A stretch of 64,000 bases of DNA from Salinadaptatus halalkaliphilus (GCF_006543045.1 NZ_RBZW01000012.1:1-64000); one strand, 5' to 3'. Counted from the stretch's first letter, positions 1 through 7,851 are shown. The notes: generated by a model not told the origin, from the sequence alone. Program-made: numbers and translations.

Positions 1-810
1 ATATCGCCAGACGGCGTCCATTTCCCAGTTAATCTGACGGAAGATAACCGTGAGAGCGTCTGAGACTGTCGTCATTCGGCGGCAAAACAAGGCAACCTCG
101 GAGCGAGACCGCGGCTGGTCGAACGCCATCGGGAAGCCGATCTCGCCGTTGAGTTCTCGCAACAACGAGGCGTGTCGCGCTTCGACGCTGTGGATGCTGA
201 GTGCCGGCGCCACGAGATCGACGTTCTCGATAGAGGGCGCTGCACCGGCGTAGGCGGAAACGCCGATATCCTCGAGCATCGCACCCGTCGCGATGAACTC
301 GTCGGGTTGCTGGACTGCCGTCCCGAAGTCGAACTGCGGGCTCGCGACCGGTTCGCCGCCGAGCATCTCGACCGTCTGACCGAGTACCGCTGCGTGCGTA
401 ATTTCGTGGTCCCGAACGGTCCGTAGTCGCTGGAGAACGCGATCCTCCATCACGCCCAGCTCCGCGACTTGCTGTCGGAGGGCCGCCTCGTCGATGTTCT
501 GGAGCCCCTCCCTGTAGAACTCGGCCTCGAGGAACTCGAGCGTTCGAGCGAAGTTGAGGATCTCGATGTCGTTTTCGAACTCGTCGGGCACTGCTTCGGG
601 TGGTTCGTCGCCCATCCGTTCCTCGTCGTTCGGCGCTCCCTTGTGCTCGTCTTTGTGGTCACCAGCTGAAGCCATCGGTGCGACACCGGTTGCACCCGCA
701 CCGAGGATCGCGGACGCCGCGAGAACGCGTCGACGTGACGTGGTTTCGGGTACTGCACTGTCCAGATGTTGCTCGACTGTCGGGGTTTTCCCAGGTTCGT
801 GGTCAGTCAT
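1..810 (-). CDS. Ferritin-like domain protein, Tat-exported, partial at left edge
   Basis: The reading frame is open for all 270 codons from an ATG at 810 to the window edge, and no stop is reached. A twin-arginine signal (SRRRVLAASA, about residues 25-34) is followed by a charged linker and a ferritin-like helical domain with FLEAEFYREG, DHEITHAAVL and HSVEARHASLL. The E and H residues in these motifs are typical metal ligands of this family of exported haloarchaeal proteins. The family usually ends soon after an AFDEP/EV motif. Here AFDQPRSRSEV at about residue 235 is followed by some 30 residues that do not resemble that ending, so the 3' end may be altered. Iron or stress function is inference from the family. 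Confidence 0.75.
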   Translation of the reverse strand, partial: MTDHEPGKTPTVEQHLDSAVPETTSRRRVLAASAILGAGATGVAPMASAGDHKDEHKGAPNDEERMGDEPPEAVPDEFENDIEILNFARTLEFLEAEFYREGLQNIDEAALRQQVAELGVMEDRVLQRLRTVRDHEITHAAVLGQTVEMLGGEPVASPQFDFGTAVQQPDEFIATGAMLEDIGVSAYAGAAPSIENVDLVAPALSIHSVEARHASLLRELNGEIGFPMAFDQPRSRSEVALFCRRMTTVSDALTVIFRQINWEMDAVWRY

Positions 811-1240
811 TTTGTGTAATTATAATCTACCAAGGACCGAACCACTGCAGTAGCCGGTCCACGACAGGCGTATCTACCAGAACCGCACATATATAATAAA
901 CACAGTAAATCTATGAATTTGTTCACCAAGAACACGTTATGGTAGTTTAATGTGGGATTTGGATGGGGAAGAGCGATACCCTATACTATTTCTGTTGATT
1001 ATGTCCCAGCGGACAACAGTTCGGACACACTCGATCACGTCTCGACGCTCGTTGCGTCCCGCGATGGGGTCTCGAGTTCTTCTCTCCCGCCGTAGGCCCC
1101 AACTACGATGGCTCGCATGGTCGACCGTCGGTCGTCCGTTCGGATAACTCTCGAGGGAGCGACACGTCGTCGGCCATCGCGATTCATCTCGCTGCCGAGC
1201 GGGTCACGGTTTTCGCGTGCAACATTTGCCCTTCGTATGG
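811..1240. other. Divergent intergenic region, ferritin-like gene / proS
   Basis: About 430 bases separate the two divergent genes. A TATA-like run (atatataataaa, about 889-900) and a second AT-rich patch (attataatc, about 820-829) could serve the leftward ferritin-like gene. Short reading frames here have no codon signature or family resemblance. I see no RNA gene. Confidence 0.5.
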
Positions 1241-1246
1241 TTTAAG
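1241..1246 (+). promoter_or_regulatory. TATA box of proS
   Basis: TTTAAG is centred about 28 bases upstream of the proS ATG at 1272. In haloarchaea this spacing places the transcription start at or next to the start codon, so the message is probably leaderless. Confidence 0.6.
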
Positions 1247-1271
1247 ACCGCGCTGGCTGACTGTCGATACA

Positions 1272-2759
1272 ATGAGTTCGGAGAGTCAGGAACTCGGGAT
1301 CACCGAGTCGAAATCGCACAAGCCCGGCGAGTGGTACGCCGAAGTCGTCCAGAAAGCCGGCCTCGCGGACTACGCCCCTATGGGCGGGTTCATCGTCACG
1401 AAACCGCGCGGCTACGCCCTCTGGGAACGCATTCAGGACGCACTCGACGGCTGGTTCAAGGAGACCGGCGTCGACAACGTCTACTTCCCGATGTTCATCC
1501 CCGAGAGCTTCCTCGAGCGCGAGAAAGACATCGTCGAAGGCTTCGATCCCGAGGTCGCGTGGGTGACCCAAGGGGGCCACGACGAACTCGAGGAGCGCCT
1601 CGCCGTTCGACCGACCAGCGAGTCGATCATCGCGCCGTTTATGGCCGACTGGACGCGCAGCCACCGCGATCTGCCGCTGCGACTCAACCAGTGGTGCTCG
1701 GTCGTCCGCTGGGAGGCCACGGAGACCAAGCCGTTCTTCCGGACGAAGGAGTTCATGTGGCAGGAGGGCCACACGGCTCACGCCGACAGCGAGGGTGCCT
1801 GGGAGGAGGTCTGGACTCGGCTCTCGCAGTACGAACGCGTCTACGAGGACGTGCTTGCGATTCCAGTGCTTCGCGGAAAAAAGCCAGAACACGACAAGTT
1901 CCCCGGCGCGGATACGACCACGACCGTCGAGGCGCTGATGCCCGACGGCAAATCGGTCCAGGGCGGCACCAGCCACCACCTCGGCCAGAGCTTCGCCGAC
2001 GCGTTCGACATCACTTACGTCGACGAAGACGAGGACGAACGAACCGCCTACACCACCTCGTGGGGGCTCTCCTGGCGTGCACTCGGCGCGCTCATCATGA
2101 CTCATTCCGACGACCAGGGGCTCGTGCTCCCACCGACCATCGCACCCACCCAGGTCGTCATCGTCCCGATCTGGCAGGAAGACACCAAAGACGACGTCCT
2201 CGAGTACTCCCAGGACATCGCCGACGATCTCGAGGACGCCGGCTTCCGCGTCGAACTCGACGACCGCGACGAGCGCAATCCCGGCTTCAAGTTCAACGAA
2301 CACGAACTCAACGGCGTCCCGCTACGGCTGGAGATCGGCCCCTACGAGGTCGAAGACGAGGAAATCACGCTCGTCCACCGACCCGACAACGAAGAGTCCG
2401 TCGCCGACCGCGACGGCATCGTCGACAGCGTCGACGACCACCTCGAGACGATCTTCGAGAAACTCTACGACACGGCCGAGGAGCACCTCGAGAACAACAT
2501 CCGAGAAGCCGACAGTCCCGAGGAGATCATGGGAACGATCGGCAAGCACGGCGGCTACGTCAAGGTGCCGTGGTGTGGCGACGAGGCCTGCGAGGAGGCG
2601 ATCAAGGAGAAGGTCTCGGCCGAGATCGTGATGCAACCGCTCGAGGAACAGGGTGGAACGACCGCGGGCGTCCCGAAAGCGCCCGAAGACGACGACGCCG
2701 TCTGTGCGGTCTGTGGTGAGCCGGCGGATCAACTGGCGTACTTCGCGAAGTCGTACTGA
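1272..2759 (+). CDS. proS: Prolyl-tRNA synthetase, archaeal/eukaryotic type
   Basis: Class II aminoacyl-tRNA synthetase of 495 residues that charges tRNA-Pro with proline in the cytoplasm. Motif 1 lies near residues 66-79 (YFPMFIPES). Motif 2 is at about 146-170 (RWEAT, then FRTKEFMWQEGHTAH). Motif 3 is at about 262-281 (TSWGLSWRALGALIMTHSDD). An anticodon-binding domain follows, and the C-terminal extension carries cysteines (PWCGDEACEEA, CAVCGEP) that form the zinc-binding domain of archaeal-type ProRS. It ends in the usual Tyr (AKSY). The bacterial editing insertion is absent. The ATG at 1272 fits the TATA spacing. It appears monocistronic. Confidence 0.97.
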   Translation: MSSESQELGITESKSHKPGEWYAEVVQKAGLADYAPMGGFIVTKPRGYALWERIQDALDGWFKETGVDNVYFPMFIPESFLEREKDIVEGFDPEVAWVTQGGHDELEERLAVRPTSESIIAPFMADWTRSHRDLPLRLNQWCSVVRWEATETKPFFRTKEFMWQEGHTAHADSEGAWEEVWTRLSQYERVYEDVLAIPVLRGKKPEHDKFPGADTTTTVEALMPDGKSVQGGTSHHLGQSFADAFDITYVDEDEDERTAYTTSWGLSWRALGALIMTHSDDQGLVLPPTIAPTQVVIVPIWQEDTKDDVLEYSQDIADDLEDAGFRVELDDRDERNPGFKFNEHELNGVPLRLEIGPYEVEDEEITLVHRPDNEESVADRDGIVDSVDDHLETIFEKLYDTAEEHLENNIREADSPEEIMGTIGKHGGYVKVPWCGDEACEEAIKEKVSAEIVMQPLEEQGGTTAGVPKAPEDDDAVCAVCGEPADQLAYFAKSY

Positions 2760-2942
2760 GCCTGGCAACTCGATCGGTGCGGCCTCGTCTGGTCGCACGA
2801 CGATCGGATCGCATCCACACCCGTCTGATGGCCCTTACGACGATTGGAAATCGGTCGAATATGGCGAATTCCGTTGTAGAGTGCCCACTGTCTGCTGTAC
2901 AATGTAAGGATTAATGATGAATGGATCTGCATAGAACCTAAC

Positions 2943-3021
2943 TGTTTAACCCAAGATTCCTTACCGGATGCCCGTGAATGGGCTCACGTGGTGTTCACTC
3001 TGCCGGGGTGAGCACTACGTG
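2943..3021 (+). ncRNA. Candidate small RNA or 3' structured element
   Basis: A TATA-like TTTAA (2945-2949) lies about 25 bases before two consecutive hairpins. The first is GCCC-6-GGGC (2970-2983). The second is a 16-base stem (2985-3000 with 3006-3021) and a 5-base loop. The three non-Watson-Crick positions in the long stem are all G-U when read on the plus strand. Transcription would run towards the 3' end of the convergent gene at 3043. It could instead be a distal end structure of the proS message. No RNA family was recognised. Confidence 0.35.
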
Positions 3022-3042
3022 CCTCTGACATTCCGTTCTTCG

Positions 3043-3390
3043 CTATTCTGCGGATGACTCGCTCGAGTCGCCGGCATCGGCATCGTTGCTAGGCTCGGTC
3101 GTCTGGGTCGACCCGTCGATTTGTCCGGACTCGTCGGCCTGTTCGGCCTCGTCGATCGCGGCGTCGGCGAGGATCTGTTCGCCGTCGATCCCTTGCTCGT
3201 CGGCGATCGCCAGCAACAGCTCACGCTGTTCGGCGATCTGGTGGTCGAGTCGTTTGACGGTGTCGTGGGTGTCGTCCATCTCCTCCTCGAGGCCGATGAT
3301 CCGTTGTTGGAGCTGCTGGACCTGCTTGTACATCGCCTCGGCGCGGTCGGAGAGTCCCTGAATCTTCTTTGCGGTGCTGCCAAGTCCCAT
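3043..3390 (-). CDS. Small coiled-coil haloarchaeal protein (DUF5798-like)
   Basis: The product is 115 residues and starts MGLGSTAKKIQGLSDRAE. A long helical stretch follows (about residues 14-65: YKQVQQLQQRIIGLEEEMDD, then KRLDHQIAEQRELLLAI) with heptad-like hydrophobic spacing, and then an acidic, Ser/Asp-rich tail. This matches a small conserved haloarchaeal family that I remember as DUF5798. No enzymatic motif is visible. I chose the ATG at 3390 because the upstream extension is basic and unlike the rest. It is convergent with proS and in line with the next minus-strand gene. Function unknown; a structural or protein-binding role is only a guess. Confidence 0.75.
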   Translation of the reverse strand: MGLGSTAKKIQGLSDRAEAMYKQVQQLQQRIIGLEEEMDDTHDTVKRLDHQIAEQRELLLAIADEQGIDGEQILADAAIDEAEQADESGQIDGSTQTTEPSNDADAGDSSESSAE

Positions 3391-3518
3391 ACGTATTTGA
3401 TGTGTCGGGCGGCTAATGGGCCTTTTCCTCCCCGGTCGGTACTGCGCTCTTCGTGTCACCGTGTCTCTCGGAAGGAGATATTTATCGCCGGTCGTGAACA
3501 AACGACTCGTAAGCTGTT

Positions 3519-4373
3519 TCAGTTGATATGCGAGCGCAGCGACGGCGTTACCGGCTGTCGGCGTTTGTGTTCGGTCTCGGCGTGGTACTCCTCGAGTTGA
3601 TCGAGGATCGCCGGCTCGACGCCCGTCCGTTCGACGACGGTTTCGTGATCGATTCCTTCGTCGAATCGGAGCCGAAGAACGCGATCGACGGTTGTGGGCG
3701 CAATCTCGAAGTCGGCTATCGGCAACTGGCCGGGGTACAGCGGCGATCCGGATGTCTCGACGGTGAGTTCGTCCGGAATGCCGACAGTTCCTGCGAGTTC
3801 GCTCACTTCGGAGTGATAGAGATCGCCGAACAGCAGACAGTCGGCACCGGTCTCACCATGTTTCGTGACGCCCCCGAGCAGATACTGGGTTCGGTCGACG
3901 GTCCCGACGACGAGCGCGTTCGTCGTATTCGCTACGTAGTAGGCACACGTCATCCGCAAGCGCGAGAGCGCGTTGTTCGTCGCGACGACATCGTCGGCTG
4001 GGCCGCTCGAGTCGCCGACCGCCTCCTGAAACGCCGCCAGGACGGGCTGAAGTTGGAGCCGACAGTGTTCGATGCCGAGCGCGGACGCGACCGTTTCGGC
4101 CGTTCGCGAAATCGCCTCGTGGCTCAGAAACGCCGGCATCACGAGCCCGGTGACGCGTTCCGAACCGACGGCATCGACGGCGAACGTTGCCGCGAGGGCC
4201 GTTTCGACGCTGCCATCGAGCCCGACGACCAGCCGGTCCGCACCGGCGTCGTCCACCAACTCCTCGAGAAACGCTGGCCGTTGCTCGCGGAGCCGCGCCT
4301 GTGCCTCGTCGGTCGTCGCGAGTCCGTCTTCCCGCGGGAGCGACGCTGGCTCACTGGTGTGTGACACCGTCAT
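3519..4373 (-). CDS. NAD synthetase-like protein with degenerate PP-loop
   Basis: The 284-residue product aligns by eye with ammonia-dependent NAD synthetase (NadE). It has an ANTTNALVVGTVDRTQ stretch like the NadE NTAE...VGTGNKTE region, then TKHGETGADCLLFGDLYHSE, GIPDELT and SPLYPGQ. The ATP-pyrophosphatase signature SGGxDS is changed to DGSVET (GLDGSVET, near residue 50), so the classical pyrophosphate-gripping residues are missing. It may therefore be a paralogue that has lost or changed activity rather than the housekeeping enzyme. The ATG at 4373 is preferred to a TTG ten codons upstream. An AT-rich TATA candidate lies about 4434-4442 on the minus strand. Confidence 0.75.
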   Translation of the reverse strand: MTVSHTSEPASLPREDGLATTDEAQARLREQRPAFLEELVDDAGADRLVVGLDGSVETALAATFAVDAVGSERVTGLVMPAFLSHEAISRTAETVASALGIEHCRLQLQPVLAAFQEAVGDSSGPADDVVATNNALSRLRMTCAYYVANTTNALVVGTVDRTQYLLGGVTKHGETGADCLLFGDLYHSEVSELAGTVGIPDELTVETSGSPLYPGQLPIADFEIAPTTVDRVLRLRFDEGIDHETVVERTGVEPAILDQLEEYHAETEHKRRQPVTPSLRSHIN

Positions 4374-4567
4374 CGCTGATCGGTCACCCGTTGTGGGAAC
4401 CAAACCGTCATTCAGCTCATCATCCGCCGCTCGACAATATAATGGTTTGCAGTAAATTCCTTAGTCAGTTGCGTGCTAGTGGCCATAATTAGTAAAATAT
4501 ATATTTCTAAATTCGACTATTGGTGAACGATTAACTCTTATACTCTTCCGCTCCTTACTCGTAGTTG

Positions 4568-4604
4568 CCGGCTTCATCCACACCCCTGAAGGGTGGGTTT
4601 TCGC
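4568..4604 (+). mobile_element. Orphan right-end hairpin of an IS200/IS605-type element
   Basis: The sequence GCTTCATCCACACCCCTGAA (from 4571) followed by GGGTGGGTTTTCGCC forms a CACCC-CTGAA-GGGTG hairpin flanked by TTCATCC and GGGTTTTC. This closely resembles the subterminal hairpin found just after tnpB in haloarchaeal IS200/IS605-family elements. No tnpA or tnpB is present on either side, so it looks like a relic end or a very short non-autonomous copy. Identification rests on remembered resemblance, not on an alignment. Confidence 0.5.
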
Positions 4605-4662
4605 CTCGATACCGCTGTAAATCGCCAGGCGATCGATACGACTTCGGCTCGGAGGCGAAAAG

Positions 4663-4671
4663 TCCTTAAGT
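4663..4671 (+). promoter_or_regulatory. TATA box of the SRP RNA gene
   Basis: TCCTTAAGT is centred about 27-29 bases upstream of the inferred 5' end of the SRP RNA at about 4696. Confidence 0.5.
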
Positions 4672-4695
4672 CGTTCCCCGCTAGGAGAATCTGGA

Positions 4696-4995
4696 TAGGT
4701 CGGGCAGTTTGGCCCTGCTCGTTACCCGCGCTATGGTCATTAGCGGGGACCGAACACCGCGGGCGTCCGGTCAGACCGGCCGGGGCCCCGAGAGCCAACG
4801 TGGAAGCCTCGTCCGTCGGGGACAGCGGTCCACGGTGGTCGTCCGCAGGGACGTTCCATCGTGGTTAGCCGGCGACAGCCCATCAGGCGCGGAAGCGAGC
4901 AGTGGACCGTCGGACACCTGTCGCTCGACGGGTCGCGGGGTGGAGAAGGCAATCGGGATTCCCCCGTCCGGAACGCCAGGCAATCGCGGCCTCCA
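4696..4995 (+). ncRNA. Signal recognition particle 7S RNA
   Basis: RNA scaffold of the SRP, which binds SRP54 and SRP19 and targets nascent membrane proteins. Helix 8 is unmistakable: CAGGCGCGGAAGCGAGCAG at 4884-4902 has the universal GGAA tetraloop and flanking SRP54-binding loops. Helix 6 shows CGTCC-GCAG-GGACG (4840-4853) with the GNAR tetraloop bound by SRP19. The 5' domain has hairpins GGGCAG/CTGCTC and CCCGC/GCGGG (helices 3 and 4). The ends pair as AGGTCG (about 4697-4702) with CGGCCT (4987-4992). The length of about 300 nt is normal for haloarchaea. Exact ends are inferred from pairing and the upstream TATA box. Confidence 0.93.
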
Positions 4996-5134
4996 TACTC
5001 ATACTGCATACCAACTGACACTCGAGAGCAACCGCGTCGTGGTGCTCGAGACCGTAACACGGGTAGAGGACCGACGCGAGGGAAGCGTATAATCTCGCTT
5101 GCGTATGTCGATTCGCCAGTGTGACTGTTCTCTC

Positions 5135-5216
5135 ATACGGTTTACTGTACGCCATTTCCGGCGCACCCGCGACCCGGGCGGCGGGTACGCCGGTACATCG
5201 GTACAGCAATCCGTAT
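5135..5216. repeat. 82-bp palindromic repeat, copy 1
   Basis: This element is bounded by ATACGG and CCGTAT and folds nearly end to end. The outer arms (ATACGGTTTACTGTAC against GTACAGCAATCCGTAT) have two mismatches. The inner stem (repeat positions 24-36 with 47-59) encloses a GACCCGGGCG loop. A second 82-bp copy lies at 29531-29612 and aligns without gaps, with 14 differences. It sits between the SRP RNA and the lipoprotein gene at 5333, and no coding sequence spans it. Confidence 0.85.
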
Positions 5217-5332
5217 CAGCGCCGCGAGTGGGGCCCACGACGTGGTCTTCGTCACGCGGCGCTGGCTGTGTGCCCCCTCGTTTCGACGACCGATAGTAAG
5301 GCTTAGGCATCTTCTCACGATCATATGTGGCG

Positions 5333-6115
5333 ATGGCTCCCCGTCGACTCGTACTCGCCGTTGGACTCGTCGTCCTCGTCGCCCTCCTCGGCGGGTGCGT
5401 CGCCCTCCCCACGACCGACGACACGCCCGATCCGGCCGATGTCTTCGAGGACACGTTCGTCCACAGCGACGACCTCGAGGACATCCACGGCGAACGGACG
5501 ACGACCGTCACCCACGGCGACGAGAGCCGAACGGAGGTCGTCGCCGTCGCCGAACGTCCTTACGTCGAGTACCGCAGCGAAATACTCGAGTCCCCGGCCG
5601 AGGACCGCGTCGGTGCTGTCTACGTCTCGAACGCGACGGCGGCCTGGCAGTACCTGCCGGAATCGAACACTGCGACCGTCTACGAGGCCGCCGAGCCCTA
5701 CGACAACGACGTCGTCGAGGCCGCCCGCGCCGACGAAGCCGACCGCCAGCGCGACCGCTACGACCTCGAGTACCGAGGCACTGAGACTGTCGCCGACCGC
5801 GAGGCCCACGTCCTCGCCGTCGAGGCAACGAACGAGTCAGTCGCAGACGGTATCTCCCTGCTCGTCGGTGACACGGAGTTCGTCTATGCCCTCGAGACGG
5901 TCGAGCCGTCCGACGATCTCGCGGTCACCGAACAGACGATCTGGATCGATACGGAGTACGCCTACCCGCTGAAAGAGACCGTCGTCGCGGAGGTCGACGG
6001 CGAAACCTACGAGTACTCCGAACGGTTCGAGGACATCACGTTCAACGACGGCCTCGACGACCAGACGTTCGCGTTCGAACCGCCCGAAAACGCGAGCGTC
6101 GAGGAATTCACGTAA
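5333..6115 (+). CDS. LolA-like lipoprotein
   Basis: The product has 260 residues, with an N-terminal signal MAPRRLVLAVG, a hydrophobic stretch and a lipobox LLGGC, so it is probably lipid-anchored on the outer face of the membrane. The mature part is acidic and beta-rich, resembling the outer-membrane-lipoprotein-carrier (LolA/LppX) fold that haloarchaea use in surface lipoproteins. Recognisable blocks are YDLEYRGTETVADREAHVLA, TIWIDTEYAYPLKE and the end TFAFEPPENASVEEF. The same layout occurs in the paralogue at 48208. A GTG two codons upstream (5327) is an alternative start. It appears monocistronic. The ligand is unknown. Confidence 0.75.
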   Translation: MAPRRLVLAVGLVVLVALLGGCVALPTTDDTPDPADVFEDTFVHSDDLEDIHGERTTTVTHGDESRTEVVAVAERPYVEYRSEILESPAEDRVGAVYVSNATAAWQYLPESNTATVYEAAEPYDNDVVEAARADEADRQRDRYDLEYRGTETVADREAHVLAVEATNESVADGISLLVGDTEFVYALETVEPSDDLAVTEQTIWIDTEYAYPLKETVVAEVDGETYEYSERFEDITFNDGLDDQTFAFEPPENASVEEFT

Positions 6116-6173
6116 CGGCGACCGACCCGTTCCCGACGGTCGGCGCTGTGTCGTGGACCGAATCGATCGCGTG

Positions 6174-7085
6174 TTACTCGGCCGGTTGTCCGATGGTCCT
6201 CGACTCCTCGAGTGCGAGTCCGCCCTCGAGCGTGCGGACGGGGTACGGGATGTCGATGCCCTCCTCGTCGAAGCGCCGTTTGACGTCCGTGATGTACTCG
6301 CCTTTGATGCGGACGAAATCGGCTCGAGAGGGGTTCTCGATCCAGAATCGCGACTGGAGTCCGACATCGGAGTCGTTGAGTTCGGTCAGTCGAACCGACG
6401 GGCCGGGATCGTCCATGATGTCGGGGTTGTCTCGCGCTTCCTCGACGATAATGTCCGTCGCCTGCTGGATGTCGTCGCCGTAGCCGATCCCGAAGACGAA
6501 CTTCAGCCGGAGTTTATCGCCGTCGACAGGGTTCTTGAGGACGTTGTCCGTCAACTGCGAGTTCGGGACCGTCAGCAGTTCGTTGTCGAACGTGCGCACG
6601 CGGGTCACGCGGAGACTGATGTCTTCGACGGTGCCCGCGTACGTGCCATCGTCCCACTCGATCCAGTCGCCGATCCGGAACGGCTTATCGGCGTAGATGA
6701 AGATGCCCGCGACGAAGTTCGAGATGACGTTCTGGAGTGCCAGGCCGACCGCCAGCGCGCCGGCCGCGGCGACGCCGGCCAGCGAGACGAGGAAGTTCTC
6801 GAGACCCGCCGCGCCGAACGCGACGGCAACCGCGACGAAGAACACGCCGAATTTCGTCAGCATCAACAGCGGGTTGCGAGCGTGTTCGTCCAGTCCCCGC
6901 CGATCGAACGCGCGGTTGATCAGCGGGAGGACGACCACTCGGCCGAGCAACCACACCACGACGAAGCCGACGACGAACCAGATCAGCGCCTCGACGGCGG
7001 CCGCCGCCGATCCGAACCCTATCTCCTCAAGCAGCGTCTCGAGGAATCCGCTATCGGCCTCCAGCGCCGGTAACCTGCCAGTCAT
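6174..7085 (-). CDS. Small-conductance mechanosensitive channel, MscS family
   Basis: The 303-residue membrane channel would open under membrane tension to release solutes after osmotic downshock. Three transmembrane segments are visible at about residues 31-52, 75-95 and 98-122. The pore helix TM3 is rich in Ala and Gly (GVAAAGALAVGLALQNVISN). The cytoplasmic MscS beta domain follows (DKPFRIGDWIEWDDGTYAGT, VRTFDNELLTVPNSQL). Its start overlaps the stop of the upstream CRM-domain gene by four bases (ATGA), which implies co-transcription and coupled translation. Confidence 0.93.
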   Translation of the reverse strand: MTGRLPALEADSGFLETLLEEIGFGSAAAAVEALIWFVVGFVVVWLLGRVVVLPLINRAFDRRGLDEHARNPLLMLTKFGVFFVAVAVAFGAAGLENFLVSLAGVAAAGALAVGLALQNVISNFVAGIFIYADKPFRIGDWIEWDDGTYAGTVEDISLRVTRVRTFDNELLTVPNSQLTDNVLKNPVDGDKLRLKFVFGIGYGDDIQQATDIIVEEARDNPDIMDDPGPSVRLTELNDSDVGLQSRFWIENPSRADFVRIKGEYITDVKRRFDEEGIDIPYPVRTLEGGLALEESRTIGQPAE

Positions 7086-7330
7086 CGATACAGAACTGCC
7101 GTGTGGCCGCGCGTATCGACGAGCTCAGCGTCGACGCGCTCGGCCAGGTCGGCGGCCTTTTCGTCGGTCGAACTGCCTGCTCGAGCGGCCCGGAGAAACT
7201 TCACCTTGACCAGATCGTCGTTCGAGAGCTGATCGTCGAGTTCGTCGACGACCGATTCGATGCCGTTCTTGCCGACCCAGACGGTGACGTCGAGGTCGTG
7301 AGCTCGCCGCTTTCGCTCTTGTTGATCCAT
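7082..7330 (-). CDS. YhbY-type CRM-domain RNA-binding protein
   Basis: This is an 82-residue single CRM domain (MDQQERKRRAHDLDVTVWVG, then KNGIESVVDELDDQL and LVKVKFLRA). The YhbY/CRM family binds RNA and is linked to ribosomal subunit assembly. The GxNG-like loop appears as VGKNGIES. The ATG at 7330 removes an unrelated extension. It lies downstream of rnp4 (gap 125 bases) and overlaps mscS by four bases. The rnp4/CRM pairing fits an RNA-processing role, with mscS as a co-transcribed passenger. Confidence 0.9.
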   Translation of the reverse strand: MDQQERKRRAHDLDVTVWVGKNGIESVVDELDDQLSNDDLVKVKFLRAARAGSSTDEKAADLAERVDAELVDTRGHTAVLYR

Positions 7331-7455
7331 ATCCCCGAGTAATGAACCCGATCCGTTTGAATCTTCGCGAAACGGATCGTCCGGATTCGTGATCGTCGGT
7401 CGACACCACGCACGGATCACATCGTCTCCAGTTGTCGTGGGCGATCGTCTCCGGG

Positions 7456-7734
7456 TTACTCGTCGTACGGATACCGCGCGTGAGCGCCACAGTCACACGA
7501 GATGACGACGTGGCCGTTCTGCAAGCGCACCCGCGCGTTGTCACCCGGTCGAAGATAGGCATCGCAGCGGTCACAGGTAAAACGCTCGAACGACCGCGGG
7601 AACTCCAGTCGGTTTCGCTCCGCGATACGGCGGGCGAGCTGGACGTAGTACTTTGCACGCTCGTCGTCGCCGTCGATAGTTGCCGCTCGAGCGAGTTCCT
7701 CGAGCCGGTCGATCCGTTCGGCGGCGACATCCAT
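7456..7734 (-). CDS. rnp4: RNase P protein component 4 (Rpp21)
   Basis: The 92-residue archaeal Rpp21 homologue is one of the protein subunits that help RNase P RNA remove 5' leaders from pre-tRNA. Two N-terminal helices (RIDRLEELARAAT, ERAKYYVQLARRIAERNRL) precede a four-cysteine zinc ribbon (CDRC near residue 54 and CDCG near residue 80). The motif RSFERFTCDRCDAYLRPG is characteristic. The ATG at 7734 starts MDVAAERIDRLEELA; longer versions read through unrelated sequence. It heads the rnp4-CRM-mscS group. Confidence 0.93.
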   Translation of the reverse strand: MDVAAERIDRLEELARAATIDGDDERAKYYVQLARRIAERNRLEFPRSFERFTCDRCDAYLRPGDNARVRLQNGHVVISCDCGAHARYPYDE

Positions 7735-7851
7735 GGCCGGTTGTTTCGTCGGTTCACGTATTGATGTTTCGTCCGGGGCTCGGGCGAGCCGTCGGTATCT
7801 TTGGTCACGACGCCGAAACCACACGGTGGGCCGGGGATACGAGCGCAATAC

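Noticed and set aside
837-863. Imperfect dyad GGACCG...CGGTCC around CTGCAG upstream of the ferritin-like gene
   Set aside because: The arms are out of register by one base and there is no second copy, so it was not called as an operator.
950-1147. A 65-codon plus-strand reading frame upstream of proS
   Set aside because: Its composition is basic and Ser/Arg-rich, unlike the acidic proteome, with no family resemblance and no fitting promoter.
1217-2719. A 500-codon frame overlapping proS on the same strand
   Set aside because: It is an Arg-rich shadow of the prolyl-tRNA synthetase gene, a common artefact of high G+C DNA.
4593-5092. Several reading frames across the SRP RNA region
   Set aside because: The region is explained by the SRP RNA, and the frames have no protein-like composition.
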